The notes under the pieces are model-generated. The model saw only the letters and a list, made by a program, of their open reading frames with translations. It was not told where the DNA came from and did no database searches. Positions 35,310 through 46,318 of a DNA stretch of 64,000 nt are shown here, one piece after another. This DNA comes from Nipponacmea schrenckii (taxonomy: Eukaryota > Mollusca > Gastropoda > Lottiidae), in the NCBI GenBank assembly GCA_030562195.1, contig JAUJPP010000002.1:3224001-3288000 (forward strand). The letters are read 5' to 3'. A program made the position numbers and the translations under genes. Every line of letters starts with the position of its first letter. Position 1 is the first letter of the stretch.

Positions 35310-38300
35310 TTATAATTTGACAGTAAAAGTCACAGGAGTTGTTGATGTCTGTGGTCCTGTTTTAAATAATGCTCTGTGGATTAAAGGAACTTCTACCGAA
35401 GCAGACGTCATGGCAGGGCTCTTCGGAAATCTACCAAAATAAAAATAACTAATTAACAGCTAGAATTTTTAGTTTTAACAAACACATGATAGCATGCACC
35501 AGTTTAATTTTATCAATAATTTTCTCTAAAATATAGTTTTTTATTGGCACATTTTGTTTCTTGACTTTCAAATTGATTATGTTTTTTTATGCTTTAATAA
35601 TACTTAGTTTGAGATAGTAAACGTGGAGACCATTCAGGCAATATTCATGACTTTATAACTAAGTTTGTGTTAATGTGTTGATATATTATTATATACCAAT
35701 TCCATGCTCTTTACAGACTTTTATTGAGCTTATATGAATATTGAAATTCCTGCTAGATTTGCACAGGGTCAAGATGAAGGTCCTTTGCAATTTTTCTCCA
35801 TTTTAACGGGTTTTCCTAAGTAGTATATACAAGGAAGACAAAAGAATGTAAACATGGTAATCGAGAGAGGTATCAAACACAGTAGAAGTGTAGCTAATTC
35901 ATGTACAACTGTCACTGTTGCTAACTTAATCTTGCAAGCTTTTGCAATGTCAGAAATTTTTTAAAACATTGAAAAATCCATCTTCAAAATTGTAACAATT
36001 TAAAATCAAATCCTGTATTGAATATTTGTCGGTGTAAAACACAATGTTTTTAAAAGAGAAGTCAATGCCTCATTTATTATCTTACCTGAGAGAGTCTGGC
36101 ATAGAAACAGAGGATACATCTTCATTATCATGAGGGGTATGTTGTATTCTAGCTGACATTGGTGTTACAACTTTTACTTGCATTGGTAAACCTAATAATG
36201 GTATTGAGTTATATTGTATATGTGATAACAATTAAGTGTTCTCCATCTTTCTGAATTACATGAAATTATTTATTTCCCTATACAAGAAACTTCATAGCTT
36301 CATCTTTTAAAGTTTAAATGGTATTATAAATTCAATGATTTTTATCTATGCATTTGAATTTTATTTGTATATTAGCAATATTTTTGATATTTGTAGTAAA
36401 AAGGGACAAGTTCATGTTAATAATTTGTTGTTTTTCTGTCATAAAGACAATGCATTATTCTTCATTATTTTAGAATTAATAAAAGCAACACGAATACCCA
36501 GGAACCAAAATAAATATTTTTTATGACCACAGAGATTAAGTAATAAAGTGCAGACAAAAAATTGTTATTTGCTTCTTCTTACCATCTAGTTCTCTATCAT
36601 GATATCTAGACATAGCTTTCTGAGCATCTTCTTTTCTAACATACACAACTTCCCCTAAACCAGGGCGGCTAATTTTAGCTCTTTTTAATGCACCGATTTC
36701 ACCAAACAATTCCTATAAAATATCACACAATCATAATTCACATAGCCATTAGTGTTCATTTCTTTCCTTGGACTTTCTTTCTTATATAAAATCATTACCA
36801 ATTATGTTTATTTGACATCATGCCTTGTTCGTAAACACTTCAGAATGCACAATCTTTCTAGATTATCAAAATAAGAGACAGACTTGGACAAAATTAATAA
36901 TTATCATTAGAACAAGCCATCTGGAAACAGTCATGATAAAGAGACAAAGTACTTACTATTAAATCATCTTGTGATACACGAGGATCTAGGTTAGTTACTG
37001 ATACTTTAAAACCTTGTAATGGGCTCAATATATCATCTTCTTGCTGTTAATAATAAAGGGTTTATTAGAAAGGCTGAATTCAAAAGCAAGACAATAATTG
37101 ACAGAATGTCTTGCTATTTTGTAGTTGTTTCAGCACTGTTTGTTGGTGATTAAAGAATCAAAGATGAAAATAAACAGAACTTTTACATTTTCCTTTCATG
37201 CACTTGATTATACTTGAAGATTATTTTCTTAATTTGTGAATGAATAAAAATGCAGCACAGTAAATTTCACAGAAGATTGGCTTTGCACTTCATTTATCTA
37301 CACAAACCAAAAGTCTGTAGTTGAGTGTGCGTCAACATTGAATGATCAGGCATTTAAAATGGAAATTTCATGCAATTTACCAGCAAATAATATAAACCAA
37401 ACATACTTACATCAATATCATACGGTACTGGGACAGTGTACTCATCAGGTTCTTGTTTCACTTTAACAGGACGATATACACTTTTAGTCTTAACAACTGG
37501 GGCCGATGGGGCAGGAACTCGACGTCTGGGTGGATCAACTTCTATTACTGGTGGTCTGCGTCTGACTGGAATTAAGACTTCTTCTCTAGGTGAGGTGACA
37601 ACTGATGTGCTTTTTTTGGCTGTTGCAGGTGGCGGCATTCTTAATCTTGCTGAGGCCGCTTTACTGGCAGCAAGTTGAATTTCATCTGCAGCTTTGTATG
37701 TCTTAATCAAATTGGCTTTCTTAGGTGGCGAAGGACTAGTGAATTCTTCTGACCATTTTATGGGAGATGGTGCTCTTTTAAATGGTTGATTTAACTGAAA
37801 TATTAGAGAAGATATCCCTTAATTTGACTTATCATTAATATTATAAAAACTTAATAATTTTCAAATTCTTAAATGATGAAAATAAATGGAATGCAGCGAG
37901 ACTCCTGTAGCCAAAAGCACAAATGGAAACACAACAAGAAGATGTATTTATTACAAGGATAGCATGTTAGGTTTGCAAGTTTGGTGTGACAAGAATCCTT
38001 TCTACCAGCTGGATTATCCATACAAATTTAAACCTGGGTTGACTAGAATTATGAGTGAAGATAACACGCCAATCAAGATTAGAACTCACATCCGACATTT
38101 TCAACGTATACAAGAAAATAACGTCATGACGTTAAAAAACAACAATGTCTTATAGAAGCGCATAAGTTTTTTTTAACAAAGAAACTACAGATCAGATAGT
38201 TACCTTTATTGTGGAAGCCCTTTTTGTAACTGTCAGCTTGTTACCACCATCAAATGAAACTTGTGAATTAGGAACTGATCTAGTAATCTGTATAGAATTA

Positions 38301-40713
38301 CCAAACATTTCAACTTGGGATCCACCATTAGCAAATTCATTCTTTAACTGAAACATGTATTGTTAATATTTTAATTTTTTTTTTTTTGGAGATTTACATG
38401 AATTTTAGAAGTGGTCTGTTTCATTATGCAATTATTCAGTATAGAGTAAACAAACCATCTTCTCTTGTGCTGAAGAAAAATTATACCTACTGTTTTTCTC
38501 AAACCACCCAAACCCCCTATCTCTACTCCTCCACCAGTTTTTATCTGAAACACAATTTACAATTAAATATTATGGGTATCTGGTCTGAGAACAGCCAAGA
38601 TAAATGACTTATCAATTAGATATAAATTGTTCATCTTGTCTCTTAAGAATCTAGTTGTCTACAGATTATAATTTTCAGATGATAAAGCTCTTTTCTTTTC
38701 ACTTTTCTGAATGAAAATTTGGATGAATAATATTATACTAACAGTTTTAGATAAGCCACCAGTAGAATCAAACTGAACACCATTACCAACTTTAATCTAC
38801 AAAATAAATAAAAAATATTAACTGTACCCAAACTACCTGTGTTGTTCGCTGATGCCCTGTATTTAACTTTAAATATATAGGCAAATAGTTTATTCTTTGA
38901 CCAAGTTTCATCAAAATCCATTGAAAATTGTAGCTCTTCTATTGCATCCACAATAAAATTTTGACGTGATTCTACTAAATCAATGGATATAAATCAAAAA
39001 CATATTCACTTGGGCATAAAAAAAACAGATATTCTCTTATAGTGTTAGAGGATCATAAGAATGCAGTCCCACAAAAAAAGAGAATATCCATATTTATTAG
39101 GCCAAAACGTCACTAAAAGATTTGTACTTACTTTGCCTAATCCAGTCACTGAAAACTTTTGCTTTGTTGGAGATGGGCTCTGTGCTACCGTTTTTTTAAT
39201 TCTTGATCTAGCATCAAATATGCCTTTTTGTTTTTGTGAAAGAATTATTTTCTGTCTAGCATCACGAGCAGCTGCTGCAGACTTAGCTTGAAGTAATTTC
39301 TGTCTTGCATCAAAATTTTTCTGCACGGTTAGCTTTTGTCTCATGTCATTTTGAGGAGTTTTGTTATGAAACTTTTTAGTTTGCAATCCACCAGCATTTT
39401 TCTGAATTCTATTTTTGAAACCATTTCCAAATGGTAACTTCTTCTGAAAAACTTTTGTATTTACTGTTGCTTTCTTGTTTCTGGAAAGAAAAAGAACCAA
39501 AAAAATATAAACATTTTATGAAAGTCTTTTTAATAAAGGAATACTTTTACTACTGGCTCTTCTTAAAATTAGCGATATCTTAATTCTCAAATTTAATCAA
39601 TGTTCATCAGTGGACTAAACCTGGTGTCATCCATAATTTGCGATACATAACGTAATAAATTGAATTAAAGGAAATAAAGTACTTGTCCAGTGCCCAAATA
39701 ATGGTAATTTTGTGAATAGCATTGCACTTGTTTGACTGTCTGTTTGTAATTTGCGACGTGTTTGATGCTTTAATCGTGTTGTTTTCTATTGCAATCATAT
39801 TGGAGGTCGCCTCAGGAGCAAAAATCTAATGCAACCCCCTTGCAGATTCTAATAAATCTAGACTGCTCATGTGATGTCCTTCAATATGTCTGATAATTCA
39901 GAGAATATTTATCCAACCTGCTTTGGTTGAACAGATCACAAAAAGCCCATATATTAAATATATAAATAGTTTTCATGAAGGCCTAAGCGCAGTAGAGAAA
40001 CTATCTTAGAATAAACAGTCTAAAGCTTAAAATAAGGCTGTCTCTGTTTTGTCAATTTGTCGTTATTCTTCATCCAAATAAGGTGCGTATATACTAACAT
40101 AAAAGACCTATAAATGCATAAATTTTCATATCTCTGAGACAAACTGCTCCACAAAATGAGCACAAAAATGATATACAAATAAATAAATTAATTCAGACTC
40201 TGTATATGGATTCATCAGAAGGTTGACCATAAGACTTATCATAAAGCCAGTTGCCAGATGTAAAATCATTACAATTACAGATGAAAAATATGTTCTATAA
40301 GTGTAGAATAATGCAAAAATCAATGATTTAATGCTTAATTTTATGGTTTATAGTATCGGATTGATTTTTCTGTAAAAGATATCCTCATGTTTGAATGTCA
40401 CCATTCCCAAAGGAAGTTCAAAGAATTATAAAAGCCCTATACATAGAATGCACACACATGACGAATGATTGCGACAAGGTAGGGGAATAAAAATAACCCA
40501 AAAATCTCAAAATGCATGCAAATTTTTAACTGTTGATCTATATTATCATGGTGATGAGAGGGGTGGCCTTCTGATGACAAAGAAAAGGTAAAAGTCATCA
40601 AGAATATGAAATTGCGCATGCCACATGCTACACGGGATAATAGAATTTACGCACTGAAACTGCACTTTGAAATTCTTCTTGCCCATGTAATCGTCCAACG
40701 ACAAATCCGCCAT
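35310..40713 (-). CDS. POLDIP3: POLDIP3 / SKAR RNA-binding adaptor homologue
   Basis: Ten coding exons (minus): 40713-40655, 39480-39132, 38796-38743, 38544-38491, 38347-38204, 37794-37411, 37043-36957, 36712-36583, 36191-36086, 35430-35310; 1,488 nt, 495 aa (human 421). It starts MADLSLDDYMGKK, close to vertebrate MADISLDEL. Exon 2 carries the SKAR-type DAR repeats: FDARQKLLQ (77-), RDARQKIIL (93-), FDARSRIKK (109-). A basic, proline-rich linker follows (exon 6), then one RRM across exons 7-9: RNP2-like VSVTNL, RNP1-like GLGEVVYV, with LKRAKISRPG between. The C-terminus HRALFKTG...FTVKL matches the vertebrate end. SKAR/POLDIP3 binds the exon junction complex and S6K1 and aids export and translation of spliced mRNA; the same role here is inferred. 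Exons 3 and 4 are paralogous 54-nt cassettes. The gene is divergent from THUMPD1. Confidence 0.94.
38004..38158 (-). repeat. tRNA-derived SINE, family 1, copy in POLDIP3 intron 5
   Basis: It matches the 29097-29280 and 58349-58575 copies through 'ggattatccatac', 'gaattatgagtgaagat', 'acacgccaatcaagatt', 'gaactcacatccgacatttt' and 'acgtcatgacgtta'. The tRNA-like head at its high-coordinate end is decayed. Confidence 0.65.
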
Positions 40714-41396
40714 GTTGCTCACATTACATTATCTGCTGCACATTTCAACGGAAGTCGTACTTGAATGTAGCCTAGAATCCAATATAAACTTCTAAATGCA
40801 AGTTTAAAGTCAAAGTTTAACAAAATTTTGATAAAGAAAAACCCTATAAACACTTCTTGCTAGAGTTTAAAATTTGGATCTATCCGAAAATATTTTGATG
40901 AATAGGCTCGCAGTAATAATCCGATCTGTTCGTTTTATAAATCCTTCAGGATCAAAAGAACACTTTGGAGATTTTGTCTGATCCTTTTCAAAGAATATAA
41001 ATAAAGAATATAAATATATTTTTGCTGAAAATACCAATATATTTCCTTTATAAATTCGGTAGATTATTGGAAATGGCATCGGAGTGATTAAATTACCAAT
41101 AGAATATTTCGGATTATTTTTAATTCTTTACTTTCAGTTTACATTCATTTACAACGTGGTGTCTATGCCGTACACATCTCCCTGTTTTGTTCTGTTTTAA
41201 CTAAACACTAAGAGTAAATATAATTCTAGCTCTAAATACTAAATTTCATTATTATATTGATTTCCTCTTCTGTCTTTTCTTCTTCTCTTCCCTTCTCTTC
41301 TCCTCTTCTCTTCCCTTCTTCTCTTAAGGTCTCTTGGCCTTGTCCTCTCTTTTGACATATTCATTGTAAAATCAATTTCTATTTTCAGAATAGAAA
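40714..41396. promoter_or_regulatory. Shared promoter region of POLDIP3 and THUMPD1
   Basis: 683 bp separate the two start codons, which point away from each other. Near the POLDIP3 side is a patch with CpGs. Near the THUMPD1 side are a polypyrimidine mirror repeat (41286-41319) and an acceptor-like ATTTTCAG ten nt before the THUMPD1 ATG, so THUMPD1 may have a 5' non-coding exon in this interval. No TATA box is evident. Confidence 0.6.
41286..41319 (+). promoter_or_regulatory. Perfect polypyrimidine mirror repeat (H-DNA potential)
   Basis: This is a 34-nt uninterrupted C/T tract with perfect mirror symmetry about 41302/41303 (centre ...cttctc|ctcttc..., core 41290-41315). It sits in a longer C/T run from about 41265 to 41325. 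Such mirror polypurine/polypyrimidine tracts can fold into intramolecular triplexes under supercoiling. It lies 78 nt upstream of the THUMPD1 ATG, in the shared promoter. Confidence 0.85.
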
Positions 41397-43473
41397 ATGA
41401 GTGAAAATAAAAGACATGGTAAAAAGAGACCAAAGTCTTATTATAAAAAATGTGCCAACATAAAAAGAAAGAGATTAAATCAACTAGAAAGTGGAATGAG
41501 AGGGTATATTGTTACTTGTGACAGAGAAAAAGAAGCCACCAGAGAGGCATATAATTTATTAAATGATTTTGCTGATCAATTGTATGGTCCAGAAAAGGTT
41601 TGTTAGTTATTTTTCTTGTGAGAAATTTGAAAGTAAAAATGGTGTTCAATCTCAATGGTAAATAGGGTTTCTGGTATTTGCCTATTTATTATGAGATTAT
41701 ATGTGTACGGATACCTTAATTTCATTCTGCGTTGTTTAAAGTAAGCTACAGTGAAACCCCTCCACACCTCATCCCCTGTAAACCGACTTATTTGAATAGT
41801 CCCTGCCCAATCAATATATAATACATAGGAGATAAACCCTAGGAAAAAGGCATCCCTCTTAACCACAATCCTACATCGAAATAAAGTCCCTAAGTAGATA
41901 ATCTAGTCTCTCTAAACGGGCATCTTAATTTGTATAAATTGAAGTTGACGGCATGAAAGATGAATACGACGTCGACAAACGTGTTGATTAATGACTGACC
42001 CAATTAATTACGCTTTTTTTGTATTAACCTTTGCTACAGGTAAACCGGTAAACCGGCAACCCCTCCAAACTGGCGTTTATCATGGGTCTGATAGCCTGCT
42101 GGTCTAAAGTTCAGTAGTCCCTATTGGTTCCTTTTCAATCACCAAACTTATAAATACACTAAATATAAGCTTACACAATCATGTTATATTTTGTAGGACT
42201 TTGTTTTTGCACGTCCAACAAGTTTGTTTTTGAAATGTCAATTTTTTTTTCCCCGATTTGACACACCTCATTGCGCTTAGACTGCAATACTATTCAACTG
42301 TGCTGAAACATAAAATGGACTGTTTTTGCAAAACCGGAAGTTGATAATTGTCTGTAGACATAGCAATTTTTGATCGATTTTCATCGGGTTTTCATTTTTA
42401 GAATTTTGCAATAATTTGAAATAAGATAGCAGTTTAAAAGTTTTATAATTCGAAAATATGTAGCACACTTTTTTGGTCAAATTAACAACTTTGGACTGAT
42501 TTATATCTGGTGAAATTGATGTTTGTTGACCTTCCTATAATGAGTCTCTTGCAATTTGCCACATTAGCAAAGTCCCACTCTGTACCACTTGTGTGGCTCT
42601 AGTTTTTTTTTTATCTAGTTCATAGAAGGCAATGACAACGATAATGATGATGGTAGTGAGGAGGAAGATTTAGAAGCAGCTATGAAAAAGGAAGTTGATG
42701 CTATGAAAGAGACAAAACCTGTTCAACGCAGATTTCAAAGACTTGATAGTAGAACCAAAAACTGTTTGTTCATTAAAACAGATTTAGAAAATCCAGCAGA
42801 TGTGACAAATAAAATTTTTGAAACTTTGTTGGAAACGAAAACTCAACGAACTCGATTTGCAATGAAATTAATGCCTGTGGATGTTACATGTAAGGCAGTG
42901 AATGAAGAAATTCTTAAAACAGGAAAAGATTTATTTGAAAAGCACTTTTCTACGGCATTTGGTGAAGGCCATTCTTATTCAATTGTATTCAAGGCTCGAA
43001 ATAACAACAGCATCAAACGGGACGATTTGATTCCTCCTTTAAGTCATTATGTTGGAGATCTAAATCCTGCACATACTGTAGAACATAACAATCCAGATTT
43101 TGTTATTTCCGTCCAAATACTATGTACAGTTTGTTGCATCAGCATTTTAAGGAATTTTAACAAATTTAGGAAATATAATCTGCATGAAGTTGTCAAAGCA
43201 GTAGGGAATTCTGTAAACAAGACTGATGTAGATCCTGTTAAAAAAAACGAAGGTGCTGATGCAAAAAATGATGAAGCTACACCCCACCAAGCTGATGACA
43301 CAAAACAAACTGATTCTGCTGTTGTGGAACAACCTGATGCAACAAGCATCAGCCAAACTGATTCTGTTGTTGCTCAAACTGATTTTGGTGTTGTTGTGAA
43401 AGAGACCGGCGATGCTCTTGTGAAACAGTCTGATGAAGTCACGAATTCAAGTGAACAACATAAAGCTGTTTAG
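41397..43473 (+). CDS. THUMPD1: THUMPD1 (THUMP domain protein, tRNA ac4C cofactor) homologue
   Basis: Two coding exons, 41397-41597 and 42619-43473 (TAG at 43471-43473), give 1,056 nt and 351 aa (human 353). The family (yeast Tan1) binds tRNA and acts with the NAT10/Kre33 acetyltransferase to make N4-acetylcytidine in tRNA-Ser and tRNA-Leu. Seen here: a basic N-terminus, SGMRGYIVTCDREKEATREA, NLLNDFADQLYGPEK, an acidic patch (DDGSEEEDLEAAMKKEVD), RRFQRLDSRTKNCLFIKT, TRFAMKLMPVDVTCKAV, SIVFKARNNNSIKRDDLI, VCCISILRNFNKFRKYNLHE. The THUMP domain covers roughly residues 150-260. The last ~80 residues are low complexity, with repeated QTD/QSD-type words, and are probably disordered; the human tail is likewise unconserved. 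The intron (41598-42618) holds a dispersed repeat. Head-to-head with POLDIP3. Confidence 0.96.
42180..42605 (+). repeat. Dispersed repeat in the THUMPD1 intron
   Basis: The end of this block ('gcaatttgccacattagc', 'aaagtcccactctgtaccac', 'tgtggctctagt') and an internal 'acaactttggactg' match the repeat pair at 1-1450. The block ends less than 20 nt before the exon-2 acceptor at 42618. Confidence 0.7.
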
Positions 43474-43774
43474 GCAACTGATGCAGCCATAAAGATAAAA
43501 AAGAAAATAAAGGTAATAATGTCTATGTTTGATTAAGGTTCAGCATCACCCAAACACACAGCTGGAATTAAGGTGTCTATGGACTACATGATGTGGTTTC
43601 TGTCAGTAAATTGAAATGGCATACATATCTTATCATATCTCCCATTATTTTAGACTTTCATGCTTTTCACTTTGAATGTTCTATTTCATTTTGATGTATT
43701 TATTATGTTCCATATGGATTATATGATGGATTCAATTGGTATCATCTGAAGAATGACCTAAATTATTTTGTTTC

Positions 43775-43780
43775 AATAAA
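43775..43780 (+). terminator. Candidate THUMPD1 poly(A) signal
   Basis: AATAAA lies about 300 nt after the stop and is followed by a T-rich stretch. An earlier AATAAA at 43506-43511 lies only 33 nt after the stop and is an alternative. Confidence 0.4.
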
Positions 43781-46318
43781 TTTTTTTCGATCAAAAAGTA
43801 AAATCTCTGACCTTAAGGTTAACTTCAATATATATCTATTTTTGGGAAACTGCAATATAAAGCTATTCTTAAGATTTCAATATGACTTTAACAGATGTTA
43901 AGAGATGCTCTTCGCGTCACTCTCCAGCTTTCGTTACTTAACTACTTCATTCATTGCTTCTGTAACAACTATGAAATTAAAATCGAAGTATAAAGAATTC
44001 AATGTGGGAAAGTGAAGGACTAATAAAAGGAACCCAATTGTATTTAATTACACACAATTCTGATGTCAGCTTTCCATTTTAATAAAAACCAATAGTGTTT
44101 TTAGTATCAAAATTTATTTGGCTATGGGAGAGGAATATATCAAATATATACAAAGTGTTCATAAAAAAAACCCAACTATTTCTACAATTTATTAAAATAT
44201 AATATCAAAAAATGATTGCAGTGTAGTATGAAAACCGAAGAAAAAGAATTTAAAAACTAATCAGAGTATATGAAGTTCTTAACTTCAGTCCAAAGTGAAA
44301 TTAAGGTTAAGTACCGGTACATTGAATTTAGGATCGAAATCCATTTACTGTTTCCCTTTGGTTAACAAATAGTGGAGAACACTTGGTCTAGGACGTTGCC
44401 CACAAAGGCACACTCATTAAGTACAATTGCACATTAATTTTAGCAAGGATCTTTAAGAAAATATCACAATGAACAATACCACAGAGATCTGTAAGTTAGA
44501 TATGTATGCATGAAGAGCGTCTATTTGAAACTTTGAGATAGTGATGTCATAAATGATGTCATAAAACACATAGTTTTAGTTGAGTTACAAGTTTCGCAGA
44601 CTTATTTCTAATAATAACCCCATTGTAATATATTAATATTATTACATAATATGAGATTCAGACTTAACTTAAAATATCAGTTTTTAACATGAAATAACTT
44701 TTTGACATTTGAAAAGTAAGATATATAATATGTAAGTAGTGCAAAGAAATGAAAATATAGATCTGATATTGTGGCATCCAACCACTACCAGTAAATCATC
44801 TTCGGACGTCGTATTATTTAAGGCATATATATCATGGTATAACGGAATGATTCTTCCAAAGTGAATTTGAAATCAATGGCTTTTTCTAAAACTAAGGGGA
44901 ATTTCTGACAGGGTTTGGCACTCGGATATTTAAAAACTATGAGATTAAAAGCTGTGAAAACGAGAGAACTATCGTAAATTTTTTGTATATCATATAAGGC
45001 CTTTTGCATGGACTGAGGTGTATCTTATAAATGTAGAGATAACAGTTTAAAGTATGATTCAGTTTTTAAAATCACTCTATATATTGACATAGTGCTTATA
45101 AAGCCAAATTCTCAGGTCCTTTATACAATGATTGATCCTGCCATTTAGATCACTTTGGATTAATTTAGCTTTTGTTTCTGAATTTATCAAACTCCTTGCT
45201 AACTTATCATACACTAAGTAAAGTAAAATATGTAAATATTGAGTATAAATAGCAATGTCAGATCTATTATTGAGCAAAAAAATATAATTATTACAAACTA
45301 TCAAAATTAATATCACAAAACAACTAACATAAAAATTATATTATTTTAGTATATTATTCACACTTTTAATACAATTTAAAGGGATATAACTAATAGAATA
45401 TATTTTTCCCCTTCAACACAGAAAAATATCAGTCTGGAATCTAATGTCTGGTTTACATGCAACTTTAAATAAAAGAATTGTTATTTCGAACAGATATCTG
45501 AATTTTCATTCTAAAAATAATAGGACAACTAAAAATACCTCTATCCATAGTTTCCCCATCAGAAAATCAAATATTGAAAGAAAGTATATTATCTTTTGAA
45601 CATGGATACAAATTAGTCAAAGGTCAATTAAGAGCAAGTATTGGATTTGCGTGTGCATCAGATTATTTTACCCTGTAATTTAATTAAAATAGCAGTCTGG
45701 TCTATAATTTTTTTATTCAAATTTAATGAAAAGCTCTATACCAAATGTATATATCTTGGGCTAACATGAAAGTTTCAACTAAACGCCAAAACTTATTAAA
45801 CGCTTACGTAAATGGTGTAAAAAAATTGTTGTGAAATATATATCTTATGACAACTAAATAAAAGTTTTAGCTGCTAATTTGACAATAAGTACACTTTACA
45901 CTTTTTTTAAACTCTACCCCTTTAATAATAATAATTATATTCTTGGATGAGATTCAGTACAAATTGTATACAAAAACAAACCCTCACGATAACATCATAA
46001 ATAGGTGGAATAGTATTGTGCTTATATGAAATACAAAACATTTAAAATTGTAAGTATAATGAGTGGTAATCATTGCTATGGTAGGAAATAATATCCAGTC
46101 AACATTTTTTAATTAAAAAGTAGCTTATAATAAAAATACAGACAATTGATTAGGCGGCCCAAAATAATTTGCAAGATTTTTTTCTCTAATCTGCTAGTTT
46201 AATGGACTCCTGGGTGAATCTTATTGCTGTCTGAAAATATATTTAGCATTGTGCCTGCCTTGCCTGAACTTTTTATGAATGTCGTTCTAATACAGAAAAT
46301 TATGGAATAGTTACATAA
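43781..46318. other. Intergenic / 3' UTR region between THUMPD1 and the Ig-FN3-DB gene
   Basis: I see no exon here. It is very AT-rich and without an obvious repeat. It should include the 3' UTR of the minus-strand receptor gene that ends at 46319. Confidence 0.4.

Noticed and set aside
37436..37678. 80-codon plus-strand ORF
   Set aside because: It is the antisense shadow of POLDIP3 exon 6 (37411-37794), which has good splice sites and homology on the minus strand.
37886..38155. 89-codon plus-strand ORF
   Set aside because: It largely overlaps the family-1 SINE copy in POLDIP3 intron 5 and is antisense to that gene.
41239..41433. 64-codon minus-strand ORF rich in Arg, Glu and Lys
   Set aside because: It is produced by the polypurine strand of the C/T promoter tract and crosses the THUMPD1 start.
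43047..43377. Minus-strand ORFs of 76-100 codons
   Set aside because: They are antisense to the THUMPD1 exon 2 coding frame, which matches the family throughout.
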